DNA from: Diaminobutyricimonas aerilata
GTDB lineage: Bacteria > Actinomycetota > Actinomycetes > Actinomycetales > Microbacteriaceae
NCBI RefSeq assembly: GCF_002797715.1
Contig: NZ_PGFF01000001.1
Span: 1,883,304-1,947,303 of the forward strand
Length of the DNA: 64,000 bases
Reading direction: 5' to 3'
Shown here: positions 35,005 to 42,290 of the stretch, one piece after another
Position numbering within the stretch: position 1 is the first letter of the stretch
Layout of the letters: each line of letters begins with the position of its first letter
Translations under genes and position numbers: made by a program
The notes under the pieces: generated by a model
What the model saw: the letters and a program-made list of their open reading frames with translations, nothing else
Told to the model about the DNA's origin: nothing
The model's database searches: none

Positions 35005-35027
35005 CCTTAAAGGATGTCGGTCGCTTC

Positions 35028-35033
35028 ACGATA
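35028..35033 (-). promoter_or_regulatory. Possible -10 box for the pyr operon
   Basis: TATCGT on the minus strand would give a start near 35021 and a leader of about 47 nt containing the PyrR hairpin. No clear -35 box is seen. This is the only AT-rich hexamer suitably placed. Confidence 0.35.
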
Positions 35034-35056
35034 CACCCGCTGCCCGCCCCGCTCGG

Positions 35057-35062
35057 TAGGGT
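35057..35062 (+). promoter_or_regulatory. -10 box of the Eis-like gene (leaderless)
   Basis: TAGGGT ends 7 nt before the GTG at 35070. The match to the actinobacterial -10 and the spacing suggest transcription starts at that GTG. Confidence 0.5.
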
Positions 35063-35069
35063 GGCGCGA

Positions 35070-36386
35070 GTGAGCGATGCACACCTCCACCTGCCCGCCG
35101 ATCCGACCTCCCGGGAGCGCCTGGCCGCCTTCGGCCTGCGCTACGAGGTGGTCGCGTCGTCCGATCGCGACGCGTACACCGGGTGGTTCCGGGCGGACGC
35201 CCGTGGCTTCCACGACGCCGAACCGGCCGCGGAGGTGCTCGCGCAGGAACTCGAGGGACTCGCCTTCCGCCGCACGGTCGGCATCTTCGACGACACGATC
35301 GTCGACCGCGGTGCTCCGGTCGCGACGGTGTCGTCGTGGCCGATGCAGCTCACCGTGCCCGGCCGTCGCGACGTGACGGCGTGGGCGATCTCGTCGGTCA
35401 CCGTCTCGGCGACCCACCGCCGGCGCGGTATCGCCCGCAACATGCTCGAGGGCGAGCTGCGCACCGCCCGAGAACTCGGCATCCCCCTCGCCATGCTCAC
35501 CGTGAGCGAGGCGACGATCTACGGCCGGTACGGGTTCGGCCCGGCGAACCGGCAGTCCCCGTACGAGGTCGACACGAAGCGTGTCCGCTGGACCGGACCG
35601 GTACCCGAGGGCCGCGTGCATTACGTGAACCGTGACGACTTCGTCGAGAACGGACCCGCCGTCGCCGAGCGTCAACGTCTCGACGTGCCCGGCGAGGTCG
35701 AACGCTGGCCCATGTGGTGGCGCCGCCGGGCCGGACTCATCGAGCCCGACTCGGAGCAGTCCCGCCGCATCCGCGTCGCCCGCTACGACGACGCGTCGGG
35801 CACACCGCAGGGGTTCGCGGTGTTCCACCTCGCCGACATGGACGGGTTCCGCGGCACCGTCGTGGTCGACCACCTGCTCTCAGCGACACGGGACGCCGAA
35901 GCCGCCTTGTGGCGGTTCCTGCTCGAGCAGGACCTCGTCGTCAAGGCGACCGCCGACCTCCGCTCCCCCGCCGATCCGCTGCCCTGGTACGTCGACGACG
36001 TGCGCGGCGTGCGCAAGACCGACGAGCGCGACCACCTGTGGTTGCGTGTGCTCGATCCGGTGGCGTCTCTCGAGGCGCGCACCTACGCGGCCGCTGGCCG
36101 GGTGGCGCTGCGCGTCGCCGACGCGCTCGGCTTCGCCGACGGCACGGTGCTGCTCGAGACGGACGATCGAGGTGCCGCCTCGGCGTCGCGCGTCGCGGAG
36201 CCGCCCACGGGCGTGCCGACGCTCGACGTGCCGATCGCCTCGCTCGGATCGCTGCTGCTCGGCGGCGTGACCGCGGAGACGCTCCTCCGCGTGGGCCGCG
36301 TGCAGGAGGCGACCCCCGGCGCCGCAGTCGCGACGGACGCGGTGTTCCGCTCTCCGGTGGTGCCGTTCACGAGCATCTGGTTCTAG
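35070..36386 (+). CDS. Eis-like GNAT N-acetyltransferase with sterol-carrier-like C-terminal domain
   Basis: A 438-residue protein of the Eis (enhanced intracellular survival) family, which acetylates amines including aminoglycosides in mycobacteria. There are two GNAT-like regions: the first has the acetyl-CoA loop VTVSATHRRRGIARNML and the catalytic-type Tyr151 in IYGRYGFGPA. A C-terminal SCP2-like domain (about 330-438) follows. The chain ends in Phe; in Mtb Eis the C-terminal Phe carboxylate is catalytic. An in-frame GTG lies three codons upstream at 35061. I prefer 35070 because a TAGGGT box sits 7 nt before it. It diverges from pyrR. The natural substrate is unknown. Confidence 0.9.
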   Translation: MSDAHLHLPADPTSRERLAAFGLRYEVVASSDRDAYTGWFRADARGFHDAEPAAEVLAQELEGLAFRRTVGIFDDTIVDRGAPVATVSSWPMQLTVPGRRDVTAWAISSVTVSATHRRRGIARNMLEGELRTARELGIPLAMLTVSEATIYGRYGFGPANRQSPYEVDTKRVRWTGPVPEGRVHYVNRDDFVENGPAVAERQRLDVPGEVERWPMWWRRRAGLIEPDSEQSRRIRVARYDDASGTPQGFAVFHLADMDGFRGTVVVDHLLSATRDAEAALWRFLLEQDLVVKATADLRSPADPLPWYVDDVRGVRKTDERDHLWLRVLDPVASLEARTYAAAGRVALRVADALGFADGTVLLETDDRGAASASRVAEPPTGVPTLDVPIASLGSLLLGGVTAETLLRVGRVQEATPGAAVATDAVFRSPVVPFTSIWF

Positions 36387-36452
36387 GCCCGCGCCGCGCG
36401 CGCCGCGGCCATCCGTTCACCTCGTGGACACCCGGCGGACACGGGCCGGCCC

Positions 36453-36458
36453 TAGCGT
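36453..36458 (+). promoter_or_regulatory. -10 box upstream of the LAxTG surface protein
   Basis: TAGCGT lies 33 nt before the GTG at 36492, giving a leader of about 27 nt with GAGGA as ribosome binding site. No convincing -35 element is visible. Confidence 0.35.
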
Positions 36459-36491
36459 CCGGGCATCCGTCACCCGAGTCGAGGAATTCCC

Positions 36492-38333
36492 GTGCGCCGT
36501 CGCCCCGTCCTGCCCGCTCTCGCCCTCGTGGCGGCCGCGCCCCTCGCGCTGCTCGCCGCGCAGCCCGCATCCGCCGCCCTCGTCCCCTCGCCGCCCACGG
36601 TGTCGGCTGACGACGCGGCGCTCACGCTCGCCCCGATCGGCACCTACGAGAGCGGGGTGTTCGAGGAGGGCGCGGCCGAGATCGTCGCGTACTACGCCGC
36701 CGGGCAGCGTCTGCTCGTCGTGAACGCCGTCGCGGGAAGCGTCGAGGTGCTCGACGTCTCCGACCCCACGGCGCCGGTGTCGCTGTTCTCTTACGACATC
36801 GCATCCGAGTTCGTCGGCGTCGCCAACTCCGTCGCGGTCCGCGCGGACGGGCTCGCCGCCGTCGCGGTGGAGGCCGCCGTGAAGACGGATCCGGGTCGTG
36901 TGGTGTTCTTCGACGCGGCGGGCAACGGCGCTCCGCTCGGGTCGGTCGAGGTCGGAGCGCTGCCCGACATGCTCACGTTCACCCCCGACGGCACGCGCGT
37001 GGTCGTCGCCAACGAAGCTGAGCCTGACAAGCTCACCAACACGATCGACCCGCAAGGCACGGTGAGCATCGTCTCCGTGCCGTCCACGGTCTCCGCGCCG
37101 GCGCAGGAGGCGGTGCAGACGGTCGACTTCCTGCGCTTCGACCCGCCGACGAGCGCGCCGCTTCCGGAGGGCGTGCGCGTCTACGGCGGTGTGCCCGGCT
37201 CGGCCACGCCGATCGCCGACTCGCTCGAGCCGGAGTACATCACCGTCGACTCCTCGAGCAGCCGTGCCTACGTGACGCTGCAGGAGGCGAACGCGATCGC
37301 CGAGATCGACCTCGACGCGGCCGAACTGCTCGAGGTGCGTCCGCTCGGATTCAAGGACTGGTCCGCCGACGTCTTCGACGGCAGCGACGAGGACGGCCCG
37401 CTCGATGAGAAGGGTGACCCCACCGGACTCATCAACCTCGCCTCCTGGCCGGTGCTCGGCATCTACAGCCCCGACGCCATCGCCTCGTACTCGGCGGGCG
37501 GGTCCACCTACCTGGTCACGGCGAACGAGGGCGACGCCCGCGAGTGGGGCGAGAACGCGCCGAACGAATACCTCGAGGAGGAGCGCGTCGAGGACCTCAC
37601 ACTGTGCTCGAACCTCGACCCGGCCCTGCAGACGGACGCCGCGATCGGCCGCCTCAACGTGTCGATCGCGAACGGTTACGACGCCGACCAGGACTGCTAC
37701 TCGGAGCTGTACACGCTCGGCGGGCGCTCGTTCAGCATCTGGAGCGCCGACGGCACCCAGGTGTTCGACAGCGGCAGCGACTTCGAGCGGATCACCGCCG
37801 AGCTGCTGCCGGAGTTCTTCAACTCCGACCACGCCGAGACCGAGTTCGACAGCCGCAGCGACAGCAAGGGTCCCGAGCCGGAGGGGATCACGCTCGGCGA
37901 GGTCGGCGGACGCACCTACGCGTTCATCGGACTCGAGCGCATCGGCGGCGTCATGGTCTACGACATCACCTCGCCGACCGAGGCGTCGTTCGTGACCTAC
38001 GTGAACAACCGCGACTTCGAGGCCGACCTCGAGTCTCCGGAGGCGGGCGACCTCGGACCGGAGGGCCTCACCTTCATCACGGCGGCGGACTCCCCCACCG
38101 GGGCGCCCATGCTGGCCGTCGGCAACGAGGTGTCGGGCACGACGACGCTCTACTCGATCACGGCGGCCGCCACCGATCCGGGCACCGTGCCCCCGATCGA
38201 CCCGAACACGGGCGGTCCCGCCGGCGAACTCGCCGCCACGGGCGCCGAGACCGCGGGCGCCGTCCTCCTCGGAGCCCTCGCCCTCGTGGGCGGACTGGCG
38301 CTCCTGCTCGTACGCCGTCGCCGCACCGCCTGA
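36492..38333 (+). CDS. Choice-of-anchor I family cell-surface protein with LAxTG sorting signal
   Basis: A 613-residue exported protein. It has a signal peptide (RRR, a hydrophobic stretch, AxA cleavage near residue 28) and a long beta-propeller-like body with repeats such as VVVANEAEPD, YVTLQEANAIAEIDLD and YLVTANEGDAREWG, typical of choice-of-anchor I proteins related to alkaline-phosphatase/esterase-like surface proteins. The C-terminus carries LAATG, a hydrophobic helix and RRRR, which is an LAxTG sorting signal. In actinobacteria LAxTG is recognised by class E sortase. The GTG start has GAGGA six nt upstream. It is monocistronic with a strong terminator after it. Substrate and function are unknown. 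Confidence 0.88.
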   Translation: MRRRPVLPALALVAAAPLALLAAQPASAALVPSPPTVSADDAALTLAPIGTYESGVFEEGAAEIVAYYAAGQRLLVVNAVAGSVEVLDVSDPTAPVSLFSYDIASEFVGVANSVAVRADGLAAVAVEAAVKTDPGRVVFFDAAGNGAPLGSVEVGALPDMLTFTPDGTRVVVANEAEPDKLTNTIDPQGTVSIVSVPSTVSAPAQEAVQTVDFLRFDPPTSAPLPEGVRVYGGVPGSATPIADSLEPEYITVDSSSSRAYVTLQEANAIAEIDLDAAELLEVRPLGFKDWSADVFDGSDEDGPLDEKGDPTGLINLASWPVLGIYSPDAIASYSAGGSTYLVTANEGDAREWGENAPNEYLEEERVEDLTLCSNLDPALQTDAAIGRLNVSIANGYDADQDCYSELYTLGGRSFSIWSADGTQVFDSGSDFERITAELLPEFFNSDHAETEFDSRSDSKGPEPEGITLGEVGGRTYAFIGLERIGGVMVYDITSPTEASFVTYVNNRDFEADLESPEAGDLGPEGLTFITAADSPTGAPMLAVGNEVSGTTTLYSITAAATDPGTVPPIDPNTGGPAGELAATGAETAGAVLLGALALVGGLALLLVRRRRTA

Positions 38334-38358
38334 CCGCGCCACACCGCGTACTGCATGC

Positions 38359-38394
38359 ACGACGGGGCGGGACCAAACGGTCCCGCCCCGTCGT
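38359..38394 (+). terminator. Perfect 16-bp terminator hairpin after the LAxTG protein gene
   Basis: ACGACGGGGCGGGACC (38359-38374), an AAAC loop, and the exact complement (38379-38394) follow the stop codon by 25 nt. A short T-containing stretch (CGTTGT) comes after. It is a strong terminator for the plus-strand gene and lies just before the repeat cluster. Confidence 0.82.
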
Positions 38395-38416
38395 CGTTGT
38401 CGCTGTGCCCGGTCAC

Positions 38417-38542
38417 GTCGGAAACTCAGGAGTATTGACGCACGGCTCTCCAGGGCACTCGCGCCGAGCCCGTCGGAAACTCAGGAACGCAGCCGCAGCC
38501 GACGCACCCGCTGCACCCATCCGGAGTGTCGGAAACTCAGGA
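38417..38542 (+). repeat. Three direct copies of a 15-17 nt repeat (left half of six-copy cluster)
   Basis: GTCGGAAACTCAGGAGT at 38417-38433, and GTCGGAAACTCAGGA at 38472-38486 and 38528-38542, all on the plus strand. Start-to-start spacing is 55 and 56 nt. The spacers are unrelated to each other and GC-rich. The repeats follow the terminator of the LAxTG protein gene. They are too short and too irregular for CRISPR. Confidence 0.9.
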
Positions 38543-38608
38543 CTTGTCAGCGCCCGCCCGGTGTCGTCCCTTGATCTTCCGCGGGACCACCGCGCGCCGC
38601 CGAGCACG

Positions 38609-38725
38609 ACTCCTGAATTTCCGACCGTCAGCGAGCCGGATGCGCGACGACGCCGGCCCCGAAGGCTCCTGAGTTTCCGACATCACGCGAACGGACGGCC
38701 GCAGCAGAACTCCTGAGTTTCCGAC
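38609..38725 (-). repeat. Three inverted copies of the same repeat (right half of cluster)
   Basis: The same motif on the minus strand at 38609-38625 (one change, AAATT for AAACT), 38666-38681 and 38709-38725. The last copy ends 2 nt before the stop codon of the GAP-family gene. Each half of the cluster reads in the sense direction of the gene it follows. Copies of opposite orientation are exactly complementary and could pair. Confidence 0.9.
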
Positions 38726-38727
38726 GG

Positions 38728-39471
38728 TCAGCGGTCGTCGAGGGTGTCGAGGGTGCCGAGCCACTCGAAGATCTCGAGGTGGCCCGCGGCGTCGCGCAGC
38801 AGCAGGAAGCCGACGATGGCGAGGATCCACGCGGTCGTCTCCGCCCCCGTGCGCTCGAGCCACGCGGCGAGGCGCTGCAGCAGGGGCTCGACGACGCGAC
38901 GGGCGACCAGCCGCAGCACGAGCAGCACGAGGGCCGGCAGCACCATCACGACGCAGTAGGCCGCGAGCAGCAGCAGTCGCGAACCGGTGTCGAGCGGGGC
39001 GGACGAGAGCTGGCCGACCGCGGCCAGATACGGCACCATCGTGGCGAGCTCCATGAGGCCCGCCGCGATGGCGATCGAGATGACCGCCGTCGGCCGCCTC
39101 CCAGTCATCGCGTGATCGCGCCAGCGGGCGAGGCGTCCGTTGCGGGGTGAGCCGTCGTCGGGCCGGTCCTTCTTCTTCGTCGGCATCGCGATTCCGGTGA
39201 TGAGCAGAGCGGCGCCGAGCGCGAACTGGATGCCGTAGGCGGTCGGGGTGTCGAGCCAGTCGCCGAAGGTCGTCAGCACCGTCGTCGCTCCGAGCGTGAG
39301 CGCGATGCCGACGACGAAGTAGAACCCGGAGATCGCGGCGAGGTAGACGAGCATCCGGCCGGACCGGAGGCGCGGGGCGATGAGGAAGAACACCGGGATG
39401 AGCAGGGTGCCGATGCTCAGGCTGTCGACGAGCGCCAGAGCGCCGAGGGTCGCGAGGAGTTCGAGAGTCAC
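38728..39471 (-). CDS. GAP-family integral membrane protein
   Basis: A 247-residue protein with about six transmembrane helices: residues 5-30, 38-60, 70-92, then a basic cytoplasmic loop (PTKKKDRPDDG...RLARWRDH), then 130-150, 165-190 and 220-240. The pattern ALVDSLSIGTLLIPVFFL at the start resembles the GAP/Sap (sulfolipid-addressing) membrane family of actinobacteria, related in fold to small-solute exporters. The substrate is unknown. The GTG at 39471 is chosen because the first helix begins at once, and GGAG is two nt upstream, which is close. It converges on the LAxTG gene across the repeat cluster. Confidence 0.75.
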   Translation of the reverse strand: MTLELLATLGALALVDSLSIGTLLIPVFFLIAPRLRSGRMLVYLAAISGFYFVVGIALTLGATTVLTTFGDWLDTPTAYGIQFALGAALLITGIAMPTKKKDRPDDGSPRNGRLARWRDHAMTGRRPTAVISIAIAAGLMELATMVPYLAAVGQLSSAPLDTGSRLLLLAAYCVVMVLPALVLLVLRLVARRVVEPLLQRLAAWLERTGAETTAWILAIVGFLLLRDAAGHLEIFEWLGTLDTLDDR

Positions 39472-39579
39472 TGCTCCAGCATTCGCGGCGCCGCAGCCGA
39501 GCGCGTCCGCCGAAGGAGCACACCCGCGATACTTCCTTCGGACGACCCACGCCTCGCCCCGACGTGCTGGGATGGTGGC

Positions 39580-40761
39580 ATGGGCCCCTCCGTTCTCCCG
39601 CGCGCACGCGCGTTCGCACGGCGACATCCGGGCCCGGTCTCCGCAGCCGCGGTGCTCGCGATCTCGGTCGTGCTGCTCGCCCTCGACGTCACCGGGCTGT
39701 ACGGCGCCGCGTGGCGGCCGCTCGGCGACAACCCGTGGTGGGGGCTGCTCACGGTCGTCCCCGGCTGCGCACTGCTCGCGGCCAAGAACCGCATCCCGCT
39801 GCTCGCGCTCACCCTCGGCGGCGCCGTGTTCGTCGTCGACTTCATCGCGTTCGGCACGGTCGGCATGCTGCTCGTGTTGAACGACCTCATCTACGCCGCG
39901 ACGGCGAGCCTCGACCGGGCCGGGCGGATGCGGCTGCTCCTCGCCCTCGTGCTGCTCGGTCTCACCGTGCTCGCCGTCGTCGGCGCGACGACCCACGACG
40001 CGCGCACGACCCTGTTCGCCGCGCTGCTCGTGTTCGCGTTGCTCGGCACCCCGTTCTGGTGGGCGACGGCCGTGCGGCAGGCCCACGAGCTCGCCGAGCT
40101 CCACGCGGCACGCGCCGACGACGCGGCGCGGATGGCCGAGCTGCGCGAGCAGGATGCGGTGCGCGCCGAGCGGGAGCGGATGGCCCGCGATCTGCACGAC
40201 GTCATCGCCGGTCACCTGTCGGCGGCGGCCCTGCGGTCGGAGGCGGCGCTCGCCCGGGAACCGGACGAGGCGCGGGATCGTGATGCGCTCGCCGCGGTGC
40301 GCGAGTCGAGCGTGAGCAGCCTCGAGGAGATGCGCTCGATGATCCTGCTGCTGCGCGCCGGTGCCGAGCCGGCCGTCGCCCCGAGCCGGCTCGACCGGCT
40401 CCACGAGATCGTCGGCGAGGCGTCCACCTCGGGACTGCGCGTCGAGGTCGAGGCGACGGAACTCCCCGAGTTGCCGGCAGCGGTCGATCAGGCGGCGACG
40501 CGCATCCTGCGGGAGGCGCTCGTGAACGTCGCGAAGCACGCCGCGGGTGCGCGCGTGCGACTCATCGTCGCGCACCGGGACGGGCACCTCGAACTCGCGA
40601 TCGAATCGGGTCCGGGTCGGGCGACCGACGCGGGCGGCGCCGGGCTGGGACTCGTGACGATGCGGGAGCGCGCGGAGGCCCTGGGCGGACGCTTCACCGC
40701 CGGTCCCGAGGGTTCCGGTTGGGCCGTGCGCGCGGAGCTGCCGGTGGCGGTGCGGGCATGA
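39580..40761 (+). CDS. Two-component sensor histidine kinase (NarL/DesK type)
   Basis: A 393-residue membrane kinase. About four hydrophobic segments lie between residues 18 and 162, followed by a coiled-coil-like stretch and the HisKA_3 H-box ERMARDLHDVIAGHLSAAA with phospho-accepting His206. The HATPase domain has the N-box REALVNVAKHA and G-boxes GGAGLGLVTMRERA. There is no large extracellular sensor, suggesting that membrane or envelope state is sensed. A TGGGAT box lies 6 nt before the ATG. It overlaps the response regulator gene by 4 nt (ATGA). The stimulus is unknown. Confidence 0.93.
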   Translation: MGPSVLPRARAFARRHPGPVSAAAVLAISVVLLALDVTGLYGAAWRPLGDNPWWGLLTVVPGCALLAAKNRIPLLALTLGGAVFVVDFIAFGTVGMLLVLNDLIYAATASLDRAGRMRLLLALVLLGLTVLAVVGATTHDARTTLFAALLVFALLGTPFWWATAVRQAHELAELHAARADDAARMAELREQDAVRAERERMARDLHDVIAGHLSAAALRSEAALAREPDEARDRDALAAVRESSVSSLEEMRSMILLLRAGAEPAVAPSRLDRLHEIVGEASTSGLRVEVEATELPELPAAVDQAATRILREALVNVAKHAAGARVRLIVAHRDGHLELAIESGPGRATDAGGAGLGLVTMRERAEALGGRFTAGPEGSGWAVRAELPVAVRA

Positions 40762-41396
40762 CGCGCGTGCTGCTCGCCGACGATCACGCGGCGGTACGCA
40801 CGGGCATCCGGCTCATCCTCGAAGACGGCGGGTTCGAGGTCGTCGGAGAGGCGGTCGACGGGGCGGACGCGGTGCGACTGGCCCGGCGGCTGCGCCCGGA
40901 CGTCGTGCTCATGGACATCCGGATGCCGGGCACCGACGGCATCGAGGCGACGCGCACGATCACCGACGAGGGGCTGGGCGACGTGCTCGTGCTGACGAGC
41001 TTCGACATCGACGAGTACGTGTTCGGCGCGGTCCGTGCCGGAGCGGTCGGGTTCGTGCTCAAGTCCACGAGCGCGGTCGCCCTGCGGGATGCGGTGTCGC
41101 GCGTCGCCGCCGGTGACGGGGTGCTCGCGCCGGAGGTCACCCGCCGGATGCTCGAAGCCTTCGTCGGATCGACACCGCAGCCGGTGCGGTCGCATCCGCT
41201 TCTGAACACCCTCACCGCACGCGAGCGGGAGGTGCTGGGGTTGCTCGGTCAGGGGTACTCGAACGCGGAGATCGCCGCCGAACTGGTCGTGTCGACGACG
41301 ACCGCGAAGACGCACGTGTCGCGCACGCTCGGCAAGCTCGGCGTCGCGAGCCGGATGCAGGCGGCGGTCGTCGCCCGCGAGGCCGGTCTCGCCTGA
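40758..41396 (+). CDS. LuxR/NarL-family response regulator
   Basis: A 212-residue regulator paired with the preceding kinase. The receiver domain has the acidic pair ADDH near the N-terminus, the phosphorylatable Asp53 in LMDIRMPG, and a conserved Lys in VLKSTSA. The C-terminal LuxR-type helix-turn-helix starts at LTAREREVLGLL and includes SNAEIAAELVVSTTTAKTHV. The ATG at 40758 overlaps the kinase stop. It ends 6 nt from the stop of the convergent permease gene. Targets are unknown. Neighbouring transport genes are candidates only by position. Confidence 0.94.
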   Translation: MTRVLLADDHAAVRTGIRLILEDGGFEVVGEAVDGADAVRLARRLRPDVVLMDIRMPGTDGIEATRTITDEGLGDVLVLTSFDIDEYVFGAVRAGAVGFVLKSTSAVALRDAVSRVAAGDGVLAPEVTRRMLEAFVGSTPQPVRSHPLLNTLTAREREVLGLLGQGYSNAEIAAELVVSTTTAKTHVSRTLGKLGVASRMQAAVVAREAGLA

Positions 41397-41402
41397 GCGC
41401 GC

Positions 41403-42290
41403 CTAGCCGAACCGGCGCAGCAGCACCCGTTCGAGCAGGCCGATGAGCGCATCCGTCGTCTTGCCGAGCACCGCGAGCAGCACGATCGTGAGGAACAGGC
41501 GGTCGATCCGGCCGTTGTTCTGCGAGTCGACGAGCAGGAAGCCCAGACCCGTCGAGGAGGCGATGAGTTCCGCGGCGACGAGGAACAGCCACGACTGGGC
41601 GAGGGCGAGCCGCAGCCCCGACACGATGCTCGGCACCACGGCGGGCAGTTGCACCCGGGTGAGCAGGCTCAGACGTCCGAGGCCGTACGCGCGTCCGACC
41701 TCGACGAGGTGCGGGTCGACGTGGCGCAGCGCCCCGGCGACGGTCGTGTACACGGGGAACAGTGCGCCGATCGCGATGAGGGTGACCTTCGAATCCTCGT
41801 TGATGCCGAGGTAGAGGATGAGCAGCGGCACCCAGGCGAGCGACGGAACCGCCCGGAATCCGCCGATCGTCGGGGCCAGCAGCGCGCCGCCCCATTTCGA
41901 GAGTCCCACGAGGGCGCCGAGGAGGAGTCCGATGACGGAGCCGACCGCGAAGCCGATGAGCACGCGTTGCGTCGAGATGGCGATGTAACCGCCGAGCAGC
42001 GGGCGCTCGCCGAACGCGAGCTCGATGCCCGCGTTCCAGACGCCGAGCGGCGAGGGCAACCGGTGCGACGGCACGGCGCCGCTCGTGCTCAACCACGTCC
42101 AGAGGGCGAGCAGCAGCACCGGCACGACGAAGCCGAGCAGCGCCCACGCGCCACGCCCCTCCCCCCTGCGGCGCACCGGGGTGGCCGTGCCCGCGGCCGA
42201 GTAGCCGTAGGTCGACACGTACTGGTGGAGGGAGGCGGGGCGCTCGGCGACCTCGACGGGCGCCGAGCCCTCGCCGGCCGACTCAGCCAA
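41403..42290 (-). CDS. ABC transporter permease, sulfonate/nitrate/taurine type
   Basis: The membrane subunit of an importer of the SsuC/NrtB/TauC group. With the TTG at 42290 it is 295 residues and has six transmembrane helices from about residue 47. The EAA loop is visible as EVGRAYGLGRLSLLTRVQLPA. The start is uncertain. The TTG would overlap the binding-protein stop by 8 nt. A GTG at 42218 would remove 24 residues of a poorly conserved N-terminus. It is the last gene of the ATPase-binding protein-permease set. Confidence 0.88.
   Translation of the reverse strand: MAESAGEGSAPVEVAERPASLHQYVSTYGYSAAGTATPVRRRGEGRGAWALLGFVVPVLLLALWTWLSTSGAVPSHRLPSPLGVWNAGIELAFGERPLLGGYIAISTQRVLIGFAVGSVIGLLLGALVGLSKWGGALLAPTIGGFRAVPSLAWVPLLILYLGINEDSKVTLIAIGALFPVYTTVAGALRHVDPHLVEVGRAYGLGRLSLLTRVQLPAVVPSIVSGLRLALAQSWLFLVAAELIASSTGLGFLLVDSQNNGRIDRLFLTIVLLAVLGKTTDALIGLLERVLLRRFG

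Noticed and set aside
35007-35873. Minus-strand open frame opposite the Eis-like gene.
   Set aside because: It is antisense to a gene with clear domains and would also cover the pyrR leader and hairpin.
38417-38725. CRISPR array.
   Set aside because: Repeats are only 15-17 nt, occur in both orientations, have uneven spacing, and there are no cas genes.
41397-41402. Two-component system and ABC importer as one functional unit.
   Set aside because: They are convergent with separate promoters, and adjacency is the only link.
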